Assembly: GCA_963281255.1 (NCBI GenBank)
Contig: OY725506.1
Coordinates: forward strand, 1,407,001 to 1,471,000
Direction: 5' to 3'
Origin: Aphrocallistes beatrix
Taxonomy: Eukaryota > Porifera > Hexactinellida > Sceptrulophora > Aphrocallistidae
Length of the DNA: 64,000 nt
Under the pieces are notes generated by a model that did not search any database, had not been told where the DNA came from, and was given only the letters and a program-made list of their open reading frames with translations. Made by a program: the position numbers and the translations under genes. Shown here one piece after another: positions 21,056-31,498 of the stretch. How positions within the stretch are numbered: position 1 is the first letter of the stretch; each line of letters starts with the position of its first letter.

Positions 21056-21544
21056 GTAACAATTTACAGCCGCCCTTTGCTCTACTCATAACTATTATTA
21101 TTAATTTAAGATTCCTTCATATTTCATTTTATCATGTTTCGAAATTTGATTAAAGTTCATTATAAGATCAGGCTACAAATGTCCTGGATTTACACTCAAG
21201 GTTTTTGTAAATGCCTTATCATTGTGCGTGCAATACTTTGGTTTCGCAAAATGGAAGAAATATTAGAAGACACAGATTTTGGGTGTTCACTGACTTAATA
21301 TCTGAACAATAGAAATCATAGCGACGAGGATAGACAACTGGATGGCATATCCATCCGCGGGACGGGCGTATTCTATGTGTTTGTCCATAAGATGATCAAT
21401 TATGATGAGGCACCTGCCCCCTGAAATAACGTACCATCCAACCTAATCTGACTGGATACAGCGTTAATATACTGAATAACTACTAACTATGTAATATGTA
21501 CTAGAGTCATCATTATGCAATGATATCATATGAGCACTGTTTTA

Positions 21545-21944
21545 ATTAGAAGCTACTACTCCCATGCATATCTTAAGATACTATATATAGAGACATTAAA
21601 CAGAGCATAATGATCATATAATATATCTAATTTAAGAACAAATAAAATCTAATAGCATTAAGAATTGGGGGTCTGAAGTAGAAAACATTACATGCTCTAT
21701 TTTTCACAGACGTAAATGCGCATGTGCAAATGAAGACGCAAATGCAGCAGTTAATTTGGGATAATTAAACACCATCATAAGAATGATTTTGCAAGCTAAT
21801 GATACCTAAGAACATCTTGTTTTGATGATGTACTCACAAAAAGATCATTTCTTTCCATTATAAATTAATGTGAAAATGTTCATCTACAAAGTATTTGAAA
21901 TAAGTACTACACTCAAAAGAGAATTATCACGAATTCGCACTACA
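21545..21944 (+). promoter_or_regulatory. 5' flank of the plus-strand CYP4 pseudogene
   Basis: Counterpart of the orphan block at 12620-12955, with one extra insertion of about 70 bp. It runs straight into the pseudogene start codon. Confidence 0.5.
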
Positions 21945-22318
21945 ATGTTAACCAGAATAGTGACGAATATACAAGCTTGGCGGTACTACTACGTCAGATG
22001 GAAACGGCCAGGACCAAAACTAGACCATCCAATATGGGGAATGAAATTTAATAAAATAAACACTGAAAGACCGATTGGATGGGAGAGAACACTAATGCTT
22101 AAATCACCAAAGATTGCAAGAATTGTATCTGGTCCAATGTTCTCTGTAAAGGTAACTGACCCTGAAGTTGCAAAACTAGTCTACAATTCATCTCCTCTCA
22201 AAAATGAGACGTTTAATTTTATGTTGGAACCTTGGCTTGGAAAGGGAATTCTTCTCAGCAAGGGAAGCTATTGGAAGAGGAACAGAAGACTCTTAACGCC
22301 TGTTTTTCACATTCAGAG
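21945..22318 (+). pseudogene. CYP4-type P450 pseudogene, 5' part
   Basis: Begins MLTRIVTNIQ at 21945 but jumps directly to AWRYYYVRW, losing about 28 codons that encode the membrane anchor. It then follows the family to LLTPVFHIQS and breaks. The frame runs on into unrelated sequence to 22376. Without anchor, I helix and heme loop it cannot be a P450. Confidence 0.9.
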
Positions 22319-23182
22319 CACAGTGAGATTTTTGCTGGAAATTTTTATTGTTTTATTTTTAGCACTTGTAACTTAGAAGACTGAATTCCTTTGATGCATA
22401 CTGAAACATTTATATTTCAAATATCAAATTTAAATCTTGAATTCCATTTGTTTTGCTTGTTTCTATTCTACAATAGATAAAAGCGATATGACAACTTAAA
22501 ATACGATTTTTTTCCGGCGTCTACAGCATATTTCATTCTGAAAATTGTGCCGTTTCTTTGCGTGAACTCTCGATGTTTCTAAATGTAGGTTATAATAGTA
22601 CTTTCAAAATGAATAATAGTTTAGACCCGCCGAAAAGTATTTCTGTGATTTATAATTTTTTAAGTTTGTGATTCGCGGGAAAGTCTGTCATGTATTCAGT
22701 TTTCATCACAACCTAACCCCGGTTTCCTTTGATCTCACCGTTTGCGGATTTGCTATTCGCGCTAATTATCAGACGAAACCCTCACGAAGTCAAGCATCGT
22801 TCCAACCATCCTGGAATTCCGAGATATTACATTTTTTAGCCAAATCCAATGATTTCGAGATAATTTAATAACGTGATCATTATTTATATACTACGTAACA
22901 TTCTGTTGCAAACATTCAATATTACTTTAGTATCCGAAATTATCTATGCATTTGATGGGGCCCATCGATACGTGCTGCCCCGGGTCTTTTTAATTTTCTT
23001 GGCGGCCATGATTGATTTTAACAATATGCATTACGTATAAAAATTGTAGGCACTATTAAACACAAAATGAAACGAATGTTAGCTTAAATGTATATTCACA
23101 AAGTGAACATTCTTGCATTTAATTAATAAAACTTCTATACTATTCAACCTTGTACAAACAATAAGCATCCATTTCCCTTATT
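22319..23182. other. Filler DNA inside the CYP4 pseudogene
   Basis: About 860 bp replaces roughly 75 codons of the P450 (about residues 152-225). No transposon ends or genes were recognised. The sequence just before the resumed P450 reads TTATTTTAG, splice-acceptor-like, but missing codons argue against an intron. Confidence 0.5.
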
Positions 23183-23390
23183 TTAGAAATGGAATCGCCA
23201 AAAGGTTTGAAAGATTGAGAATAATTTTTGACACATTGTACTACTGTACCAATGCAGGCAAAGCGTTCAGGGTATAAAAGCTGACATAAAAATACATTCT
23301 CTCAGTTATTCGGGAAAGGGAGTTAATAGAGAAGACATTCGCAAGAAAAAACACTACGACATGCTCGATATCCTGTTGAGGTGTCGTGAT
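23183..23390 (+). pseudogene. CYP4-type P450 pseudogene, central part
   Basis: Resumes at the codons for RNGIAKRFE and continues, with frameshifts and deletions, through YILS, DMLDIL and CRD of the family. It ends at GTGTCGTGAT (23390), before the I helix. Confidence 0.85.
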
Positions 23391-23724
23391 TTTGAACGAG
23401 CACGTTGGATTAAAAAAATGACTTCCATTACATGCGAACATAGGCATAAACTTGGATAAAGTGGGAGGGTGTTCGATTCCCCACTTTTCAGAAGTGTGGA
23501 TAACTTTGACTCATATGCCATCCATGTTTATCTTTAATTTTGGTGGAATATACTCTTCATATCATGAAAAATATTACCAACAAGGTAAATTATTTTTAAA
23601 AAGTGACAAAAATAGCTGTACTCTATATTTGAACGTCTAAGGTTCAACCAATTTGTCTAGTGGATACGGAATCACCGATGGATACACTGATTTATTGTTA
23701 GATAATGGTGTTCTATATTAAGAA

Positions 23725-24505
23725 ATGTGGAGAACATTAGCTCCACTCAAAGTAATCTATATACGTATAAGGCAACTTGATCCAGGGATGAACGTTAGGG
23801 GATTTCACAACATGAACCAAAGCATTTTTCCTAGGCACGATAGACCATCTAAATGTATTACCAGCATATATAAACCACATATCAGAGTCCCCGAATCCGT
23901 AATCAAAATGTGCATGGCCATCATCATATTGCGCAACGAGCTCTTTTGTGAGGAAATTTAGGCAATTTTCTCACGTTTTTCCCCGTTATAATTCATCATT
24001 AATGTCCAATGATCACATGAAATGTATTATTGGTGAATAGGAAGTCGCCTATTGCCTACCTGAGGGTACCATTTATTGGCGTCTAGCATTTGCAAATCTC
24101 GAGATATAGTCCAAATTGGTAAAATTACATTTCCCTAGCAACGCAGAAATGTGAACTTTCCGATGAAAATTTCCACATATTTCTAAACAACTGGTCCAAA
24201 GTAAGATTTCATGTATAATTAGACATTAATGATGGATTGTAACGGGATAAAACAGGTGAGAAAATTGCCTAAATTTCCTCACAAAAGGGCTCGTTGCGCA
24301 ATATGATGATGACAATGCACATTTTGATTACGGATTCGGGGACTCTGATATGTGGTTTATATATGCTGGTAATACATTTAGAAAGTCTCGTGCCTAGGAA
24401 AAATACTTTGGTACATATTGTGAAATCCCCTAACTATACTAGTCCATCCCTGGTCCAAGTTTTTTTGAGCTCGACAGTGCCTTATGTATAGATTGTTATG
24501 CTCAA
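23725..24505. mobile_element. Foldback element with about 290-bp inverted arms
   Basis: The left arm (23735-24020) and right arm (24215-24500) are inverse copies, including TATATAAACCACATATCAGA, GAGTCCCCGAATCCGTAATC and GAGGAAATTTAGGCAATTTT, separated by about 200 bp. The open frames inside are mirror images of each other and not genes. Confidence 0.8.
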
Positions 24506-24735
24506 CCATATTAGTAATCAGTTAACAATTCGGGTTCGGATATTTCATGTGAACAATCACATTCTGACACTAATATACGTAGTTCGTTGTTGGATATTTT
24601 AGAAGCTTCCCAAATAAATTTTGAACTGATGAATAAATTTAAAAGTTGTAAGTGCTCATTAGTGACTCGACAATATTACAACATAATTAAAACGTCATAA
24701 TGACAAGTAGATAGCATAACTTTCTTGATTCACAT

Positions 24736-24912
24736 TGGAAATACTAATTTACGAAACTGAACGATTCCGGGAAATACGTAATACTCCGTAAATTAGACAT
24801 CTATAATATCCGGAATTGAATATTCCGTAAATTAGGCAGTCACAATTCCGGAACCGTTCCGTCAAGTTCTGTACTAAGGTTTCGCAGAATAGTTCCGTAA
24901 ATTAGGTATGTC
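24736..24912. mobile_element. Palindromic MITE (TAATTTACGGAA type)
   Basis: The right end GTTCCGTAAATTAGGTATGT and the left ACTAATTTACGAAAC are inverse relatives, with further TCCGTAAATTAG motifs inside. It is a larger, diverged relative of the 64-bp element at 47640-47703. Confidence 0.6.
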
Positions 24913-25061
24913 CCTCACATTCGTTGCATTTAAATAATAAGGGAGTTAGAAAAGAGAGTAGACAAAATTAATTATCTAGATGCAAACAAACTACGTATCA
25001 TTATAATTTACAGTGCAGAATCAAGGAATATTGGAGTATAAAACACTAAAATCCGACCAAA

Positions 25062-26588
25062 TCATATTGGTTTGAATATGATGGGGAGAGCTCCGGTGGG
25101 TCCATAGACTATGGTTATTGAAGCTTCGAACTGATAACCTTCTGCGAGTGAGACTGAGAAGTTATTGAGAATCTTGGCAGTCATCACTTTTAGTTCAGCC
25201 ATGGCAAAATTCTGACCAATGCAGTTTCTCTGACCGGCAGAAAATGGGAGAAATGCATATGGATGTTGTGCACTCAAATTCTTCTCACTGAACCGAGTTG
25301 GATCAAATGCATGAGGATCTGGCCAGTACTTAGGATTCATGTGAATTAATGCAATCGATATTTCGATGTTAACACCAGCTGGAATCACATGACTATCTAC
25401 AGTGATAGGTTTATTGAGTGTCTTTAAAGAAAATGTCGCCGGAGTATTATGTCTCAGTGTTTCCTTAATGAAGCAAGTGAGGTATGTGAGTTTGGAGATA
25501 TCATCCCACTCGAATTCATCTCGATCCCCAATCACTCCCTTCACCTCCTCTCTACACTTCTCCTGTAGTTCAGGGTACTTGGCCAGGTAGTAGAGGATGA
25601 AGGAGCTCGCTGAGGAAGTCGTGTCATGTCCTGCGAATACAAACGTGTTGAGTTCATCAACTATTTCCTTCTGTGTTAATCCGTTACCTTCCTCATCACG
25701 ACACCTCAACAGGATATCGAGCATGTCGTAGTGGTCATTCTCGTGATTGTCTTCTCTATTTATCTTTAACTTCCTTTCCCGAATCATTGAGAGAATGTAT
25801 TCTCGTGTCATCTTCACACCTTGGAGAAATATTCTGCCTTCTTTTTTTCGATAATAATATGCGTCGATAAACATTCTCAGTTTTTCAATTCTTTTAACGA
25901 ATCCATATTTAATATTTTCAATACCAGCAGAAGTATAAGTTAACTCTGGACTATTGGGATCAATGTTGAGTTGTAAATCGGAACCTTTGGAGCAAATACA
26001 GTTCAAGATGACTTCCAGTGTCATGTTATGTACTAATGGAATGTAATCTATTGGTACATCCTTGTTGTCACGATTAATAACTTGTATCAGTCTGTCACTT
26101 GACTTGTTCATTATGTGCAAGAAATTCCTTAAACTTTGATAATGAAAGACAGGAGTTAAGAGTCTTCTGTTCCTCTTCCAATAGTTTCCACTGCTGATGA
26201 GAATTGATTTTCCAAGCCAAGGCTCAAAGACATAATTAAATCCCTCATTTTTTGGAGGTTGTGAATTGTAGACAAGTTGTGCAACTTCAGGGTCAGTTAC
26301 CAATACAGAGAATAATGGACCGAATATAATTCTTGCAATTTTTGGTGATTCGAGCATCAGTACTTTTTCCCATTCTTTCAATAGTTTATTGGTTACTATC
26401 TGAGCTTTTCTCCCCAATATTGGGTGATCAAGCTTGGGTCCTGGTAGCTTCCACCTCACGTAGCAATATAACTGAGCATATTTATAGAATCTTTTGCTCA
26501 CATAGATAGCAATGAGCACGCATACTGTAGTAATCACGAAGTACATGTTTATATACTGATGTATTTCTGCTAATATTCTACTTAGCAT
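25062..26588 (-). CDS. CYP4-family cytochrome P450 (copy D, mosaic)
   Basis: Intact 508-residue intronless P450 starting MLSRIL at 26588. It keeps KLPGPKL, AGHDTT, ETLR and FSAGQRNCIG (heme Cys456). It differs clearly from A-C over residues 1-138 and about 217-262 (YTSAGIENIKYGF...YYYRKKEGR, one residue longer). Residues about 139-216 and nearly everything after 262 are almost identical to copy C, apart from ATFSLKTL after ExxR. This block pattern implies gene conversion of an older, diverged paralogue, or selection on the F-G region and membrane end. The 3' flank is shared with copy A. Family is certain, substrate unknown. Confidence 0.95.
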   Translation of the reverse strand: MLSRILAEIHQYINMYFVITTVCVLIAIYVSKRFYKYAQLYCYVRWKLPGPKLDHPILGRKAQIVTNKLLKEWEKVLMLESPKIARIIFGPLFSVLVTDPEVAQLVYNSQPPKNEGFNYVFEPWLGKSILISSGNYWKRNRRLLTPVFHYQSLRNFLHIMNKSSDRLIQVINRDNKDVPIDYIPLVHNMTLEVILNCICSKGSDLQLNIDPNSPELTYTSAGIENIKYGFVKRIEKLRMFIDAYYYRKKEGRIFLQGVKMTREYILSMIRERKLKINREDNHENDHYDMLDILLRCRDEEGNGLTQKEIVDELNTFVFAGHDTTSSASSFILYYLAKYPELQEKCREEVKGVIGDRDEFEWDDISKLTYLTCFIKETLRHNTPATFSLKTLNKPITVDSHVIPAGVNIEISIALIHMNPKYWPDPHAFDPTRFSEKNLSAQHPYAFLPFSAGQRNCIGQNFAMAELKVMTAKILNNFSVSLAEGYQFEASITIVYGPTGALPIIFKPI

Positions 26589-27239
26589 ATTGGTCTAAAA
26601 ACAGATTACATATCATGCAGACTGAAGTTATTTACATTTATTTACAAGTGTATAATAAAAAGGATTTATCATTTGGCTACATCATCTAAACAAGATATTC
26701 CCACGTCTCATTAGTTTGCAAAATAATTCATCTGATGGTTAATCCCATATCAATTGCTGCTTTTCCATCTCCATTTTTCACATGCACATTCATGTAGCAT
26801 CAACATAATGTGAGTGTTTCCTACATCAAATCCCCAATTTTCAAACATTATATTTCTTATACTATATGCATAATACTTGTAATTATACTCTGTTAATGTA
26901 CAAACTCTATATAGGTATATGTATGTTCTAATATATAGTTACTATTTAAAACAGGATAGGATAATTGTACCCTAGGTTAGATTTGGTTAGATAGGGCATA
27001 TCGTGATCACCACATGCCTGGGAGTATGTGTCTGCCCATAATTGATCATCTATCTAACAGTGCGAGATTATATGTCGTACCTACCAGCAAATCTACAAAC
27101 CAGTTCCTAGTTAAGCCTATGATAATCACTTTTGATCAGGTACTCGTATTAGGAAATCAGGGGTCTTATTTAAGCAATTCTTATAATCCATTAATAATTT
27201 TTAACTCAAAAATTCTTAACGATTCTATAAATTATAGTA
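26589..27239. other. Upstream region of CYP4 copy D
   Basis: AT-rich non-coding DNA, about 650 bp. It does not obviously match the upstream regions of the other copies. No regulatory site identified. Confidence 0.4.
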
Positions 27240-27391
27240 GTTTCTACCTCACCTGGTAATACAGTCAAGCGAAACTGTAGAATCTTTTGCTCAAATACAT
27301 ATACGTATGTATACCAAATAACACACACAGAGCAGCAATGATAGTATACATTAAAATACGGATGAATAATTGCCATTATTCTTGTAAACAT
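27240..27391 (-). pseudogene. CYP4-type P450 pseudogene, first 50 codons
   Basis: Minus-strand frame from 27391 reads MFTRIMAIIHPYFN, aligned to MLSRILAEIHQYIN of copy D, then shifts frame: YLSKRFYSFA appears in the next frame, followed by a stop and a remnant of YCYVRWK. It ends at 27240. It lies head-on upstream of copy D. Confidence 0.75.
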
Positions 27392-27927
27392 TTATCTAAT
27401 CTACGTAGTTCATAATGAGTACAGGACGATGAACTCGATAGATACAGTCTGTCGGGAAATCATTGTCAGAAAATACTTATATACTATTCCCCCTGTTATT
27501 AGATAACGATTCGAACTAAGCACATTGGAAATCTAACGTAAAGATCCAGGAATAGCGCAGAAAACAACTAGAAACTTATTTATATGTGTAGGTAAATGAA
27601 ATTCTTATCTGAAGTTACCCTTACATGTGCTCGTCATAAAGATTCTCTACTACAGTACATTCTATAGTGTTAGAAGCATCATGGGATTCTATCACTATTA
27701 TAAGTATCAAATATTTGTGCTGATTGTTTGGAGATCCCTAATAAATCATCTTGGGAGAGATTGATATCTCCCATCTTAACTTACTTCAGGTTCAAATAAG
27801 GATCTTTTTGGTATGATAGTTCACTTCAGATTAATTTGTAAACTATGCATCATTACAACCTATTTATAATGAAGAGTTTTGACTACATCATCTCACTAGA
27901 CAGATTGATTTTCCAAAATCATTTATC
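27392..27927. other. Intergenic DNA
   Basis: No gene, repeat end or RNA recognised. Confidence 0.4.
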
Positions 27928-27935
27928 TTCTAATT

Positions 27936-28089
27936 CAGGGCTGTCCAACTATATTTACTTCGGGCGGAACTGCTTCATACCATTTAGTGGCGGGCCGCAA
28001 TACAGGGGCGTGCACTCGGGATGGGTATGGATAGAGGCATTTTGGACGCAACGCGGACCACAACGCGGGCCGCCTGTTGGACAGCGCTG
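27936..28089. mobile_element. hAT MITE, 154 bp
   Basis: Ends CAGGGCTGTCCAAC and CAGCGCTGTCCAAC (minus strand), flanked by a perfect 8-bp duplication TTCTAATT (27928-27935 and 28090-28097). The interior is GC-rich (GGCGGGCCGC). Both features are diagnostic of hAT, Charlie-like. Confidence 0.9.
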
Positions 28090-28338
28090 TTCTAATTGAA
28101 CAAACCAGCTGCTGTAGTTGCATTATACACTACTATTAAGTACGTATTTAAATAATTAATTTCACGTATAAAAAAGTGCTTCTTACGTCAAACAACCAAT
28201 CTTTAATAACATTGATATGTAATTAGACTATTTGTACTAAAATACTTGTAGATTTATTACTGAATCATTTTGCTCTGTTTTAAATCCTACTAAGTATATT
28301 TAGAATGTCTATATATTCTATCATACATTTAGTAATTT

Positions 28339-28847
28339 GTTGCTGTCAAAGTGCGTTTTCAGCCAAAACACGTTTTGGCTAGTCAGAACGCGTTTGGACT
28401 AGAAAGTCAACCAAAACGCGTTTGGACTGAAATTTTCAGTCAAAGTGCGTTTTATATGATGATTTAAAATCATTATTTGACTTTGATGCTATGAATCTAG
28501 TTATTGAAATATAAAATCGGATTTATCACATTTTATATAATAGAATAATATATTCTTTTATTTTAGGTTCTTCAATCAAATTACTACCATATTTATTAGG
28601 AGGTTCCATTTAGATATTTCATCTTATCACTTGAAATTTTTTTAATTTCTTAGATACTCTTATGTAACTAAGCAACGGATATGCTTTCGAGGATGCGAAT
28701 TTCATTGGTTATGACATCTAATTTTTCCTGGCCTAGAAGTAATGAATATGTTGCAGTCAAAGTGCGTTTTGACCAGTCAAAACGCGTTTTGACTGACTTT
28801 CTAGTCCAAACGCGTTCTGACTAGCCAAAACGCACTTTGACTGCAAC
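28339..28847. mobile_element. MITE built of AAACGCGTTT palindromes
   Basis: Outer inverted ends are GTTGCTGTCAAAGTGCG and GTTGCAGTCAAAGTGCG. Each terminal 100 bp is itself an imperfect palindrome with repeated AAAACGCGTTTTG and GTCAAAGTGCG motifs. The middle is AT-rich. No clear target duplication. Confidence 0.75.
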
Positions 28848-30465
28848 AGTGCCATAGCCAAAAGATTCTCACATGTCAAAAATCAGCTTTGGTGAATATC
28901 TCTGAAAGTAATAAGAAATAGTTTTCCTTTGAATGACACTTATTTCTCAAAATGGGTATTGCGCATTCTAATTTTCAAACAAAAATATTAACTTTTGGAG
29001 AAAATTATTGATGTTTGAATTTTTACATTATAAATCACATGAAAAAAATTCGCCCCAGTTTTTTGCCATCAACTCTTGAAATATTGATGCTAGAAATATT
29101 TCCTTTGGAACACGTTTATTTACGTTTCGATCTATTTTATATTTCAAATATTGTCTCAAAATATTGATTTTTCAAAGAATTATGAACATTTGATTTGTTA
29201 GTAAAATCTCCAGGAACGGAATGGTCCCCATACTTATAAGCCAAAACTAAATTCCAACGGTTAATTTGAATCCCTGCTTAATCGAGACAAAATATCAGGG
29301 ACCAAGTTGTCCCGATTAACTGAGTTACCTGTATTTAAATTGACACAGTATGTAGTATTCGATTTCTATCATGCATAAAAACAATATTATAACATGGAAA
29401 CAAGCATGAGCAAACTGTTCAAACAAATCAAAAATGAATAATCAGAAGTAAACGTCACATCAGTCAGCTTGAAATACAAATTGATACAGATACGTATTCT
29501 CAGAACAAGAATGTAGTAATCATCTTCATTGTGAAATGGATACAAATCAAAGGAAAGAATGTGTCAATCATTTCTGGAATGTATAAACAGGAAATAAGTC
29601 GAGTAGTCATCTTGTCATCATTTCCAAATCTAAAACATCAAAAGAATAGTGATAATTGAATGATTGTGTGATAAGACGGTTTTAATGTTTGGAAATAAAA
29701 ACAATATTTAACAACGAAATGGTATCTCTTAAAATTAATAATGCGTTGATATATTTATAATTAAATAGCTTGCAATTTTTGTAAACATACCCGAATGGTG
29801 TAAGAATTCTTGATAATAGAGTATGGGCGATATATATCAGAAAAAATCCAAAATGAATTTAATGGAGTCTAGCTAGAAAACTAAGCTAATGAGGTTATAA
29901 AAGACAAGAATTAAAAAACAAGGTACATTAAGATATATAAGTACATATAACATGCTAATAACATACAGGCATTTATAGAGAAATAAAAGGTTAACAAAGA
30001 ACAAGGAAATGGTATTTCCAGCAGGTTCGATAAATTGTCGATTTTAAGAATTATCTGGTTAAAAGTGATAAATACCAAGTAATATTATCTAAATATGGTG
30101 TTGATAATAAAATAATGGTTTCTGCAAAAGATCAACCTAACTCCCTTCAGTTATCAAGTGATACAGTGAAAGGGTACTAATAAATTTCTCATACATAGAA
30201 ATAATTTAGCTATTTGGGAACCCCAATTCCCAAAATAGCAAAATAATATTCGATGATAATCGAAGCAACGAATATTTATTGCTCACATTGCTTGACCAAC
30301 AGCGTAGTGTTTAACAAAGCATCCATTATTACATTGCAAAACTAGTGAAAAGGCCATCATTCAAATTTGGTAATATTAAAAAAATCGATATCAAAGTCAC
30401 AGCTTAATGGAGGGAGATATATGTATATATAAATATTTATTTATTTAAAGTCCTTAAGAGTGTGA
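28848..30465. other. AT-rich intergenic DNA
   Basis: No gene recognised. At about 29265-29335 a CTTAATCGAGACAA...TTGTCCCGATTAA pair resembles a degraded Tigger-like miniature. Confidence 0.4.
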
Positions 30466-30759
30466 CTATATTAATGATAAACTGGACTTGACAGAGATAA
30501 TTGGTTCGTAATGATTCCCTAAATTTTGAATATAAATTCCATTCGGGGTTGGTTCCTTCATTACTTCATCAAAATTCGATCCCTTCCCTGAAAATCCAAC
30601 CCAACGTGTCCCAGAAGGTCCCAAGAATGCCCACATATCTACGTTAAACAGTAATGAAGCTGCGAAAACCTCCAAATATGTAGCCCAACTCCCTAACCTA
30701 TTCATTCCCGTCTTATTCACCCAATCTCTAACATTCCTGTAATTACCTTGTATAGACAT
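30466..30759 (-). pseudogene. OTU-type cysteine protease fragment
   Basis: A 97-codon frame resembles the C-terminal half of OTU deubiquitinase domains: WVNKTGMNRLGSWATYLEVF (usually G.WG..IE..A), a hydrophobic LL..VD strand, and GIYIQNLGNHYEP with the catalytic-type His. The N-terminal DGNC block with the catalytic Cys is absent and no upstream exon is seen. OTU domains commonly ride in mobile elements of invertebrates. Together with the frame at 31499-31984 this may be the end of such an element. Domain call moderate, function not claimed. Confidence 0.5.
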
Positions 30760-31169
30760 AATTCGTTCGTAAAAAAGTGTTACAGTTAGTATTCAATTTT
30801 CCAAGCATATTTTCAACTAGCAATGACCTTATCTGTTCATGGTAACATTTGCTCCGGTAGAAACAGTCTCCTTACATCTTTATTTATTTTAAATTTCTTA
30901 TTTATGTGAAGTCCGATCCCGTGCATTAGAGGAGCGGAACATAAATGTACAATAACCTTTTAAACCTGAGCAATTCCAACAAGTATCAAGATAGCTTTCT
31001 ATGTTACAATTGAGGAAAACATTACAAGTACGTACTGTGAATTAAAGCCCAGCTAAAATCTACTTATATTTGTCCTATATTAAAAATACCACATAAAATT
31101 TTCTTGGCATCAAGGAACCATTTATGCAAGAAATAGCTTATTTCAGCACTAGTATGGGCTGAACTGATC
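30760..31169. other. Intergenic DNA
   Basis: Nothing recognised. If the OTU fragment belonged to a larger frame, its upstream part has decayed here. Confidence 0.35.
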
Positions 31170-31173
31170 ATCT

Positions 31174-31262
31174 CAGCTAGGGGGACTGGGCTAGTGGTAT
31201 AAGTAGGGTGTTGTACAGTTAGAGCGTAGTAAAACACCTTTTTCTGAGAGGGTTCAATCCTT
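31174..31262 (+). repeat. tRNA-like / SINE head
   Basis: Contains an A-box-like TGGGCTAGTGGTA (31187-31199) and a B-box-like GGGTTCAATCC (31250-31260) at a spacing compatible with RNA polymerase III promoters. The acceptor stem and T arm do not pair well, so a functional tRNA is unlikely. A tRNA-derived SINE or pseudogene is the best guess. Confidence 0.35.
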
Positions 31263-31498
31263 CTAACAACTGACCAGCAAGCATCTAAATGGAGAATTCT
31301 ACTACGTTTTTTTTTAAACTTTTCAAAATGTTTATTTGTTCTTCTGTGTACAGATGAATAATGAAAGGATTATGTCCCAAAGACTGGATGTAACCCCTTA
31401 CATGGTTACCAACTAAAGTTTCCTGATCTTTCTAAGAACAGATTCGCTTTTTATTTTATTAAAATTCCCGCTATTAAGGGCAAATTGAGTATTCTTAG

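Noticed and set aside
22319-23182. Intron in the plus-strand P450 pseudogene
   Set aside because: About 75 codons are missing across it and the intact paralogues have no introns; deletion plus filler fits better.
23452-23500. tRNA-like T arm (GGTGTTCGATTCCCC)
   Set aside because: No A box, D arm or acceptor stem can be paired around it.
23725-24491. Two 65-78 codon frames of similar composition
   Set aside because: They are the two arms of the same inverted repeat.
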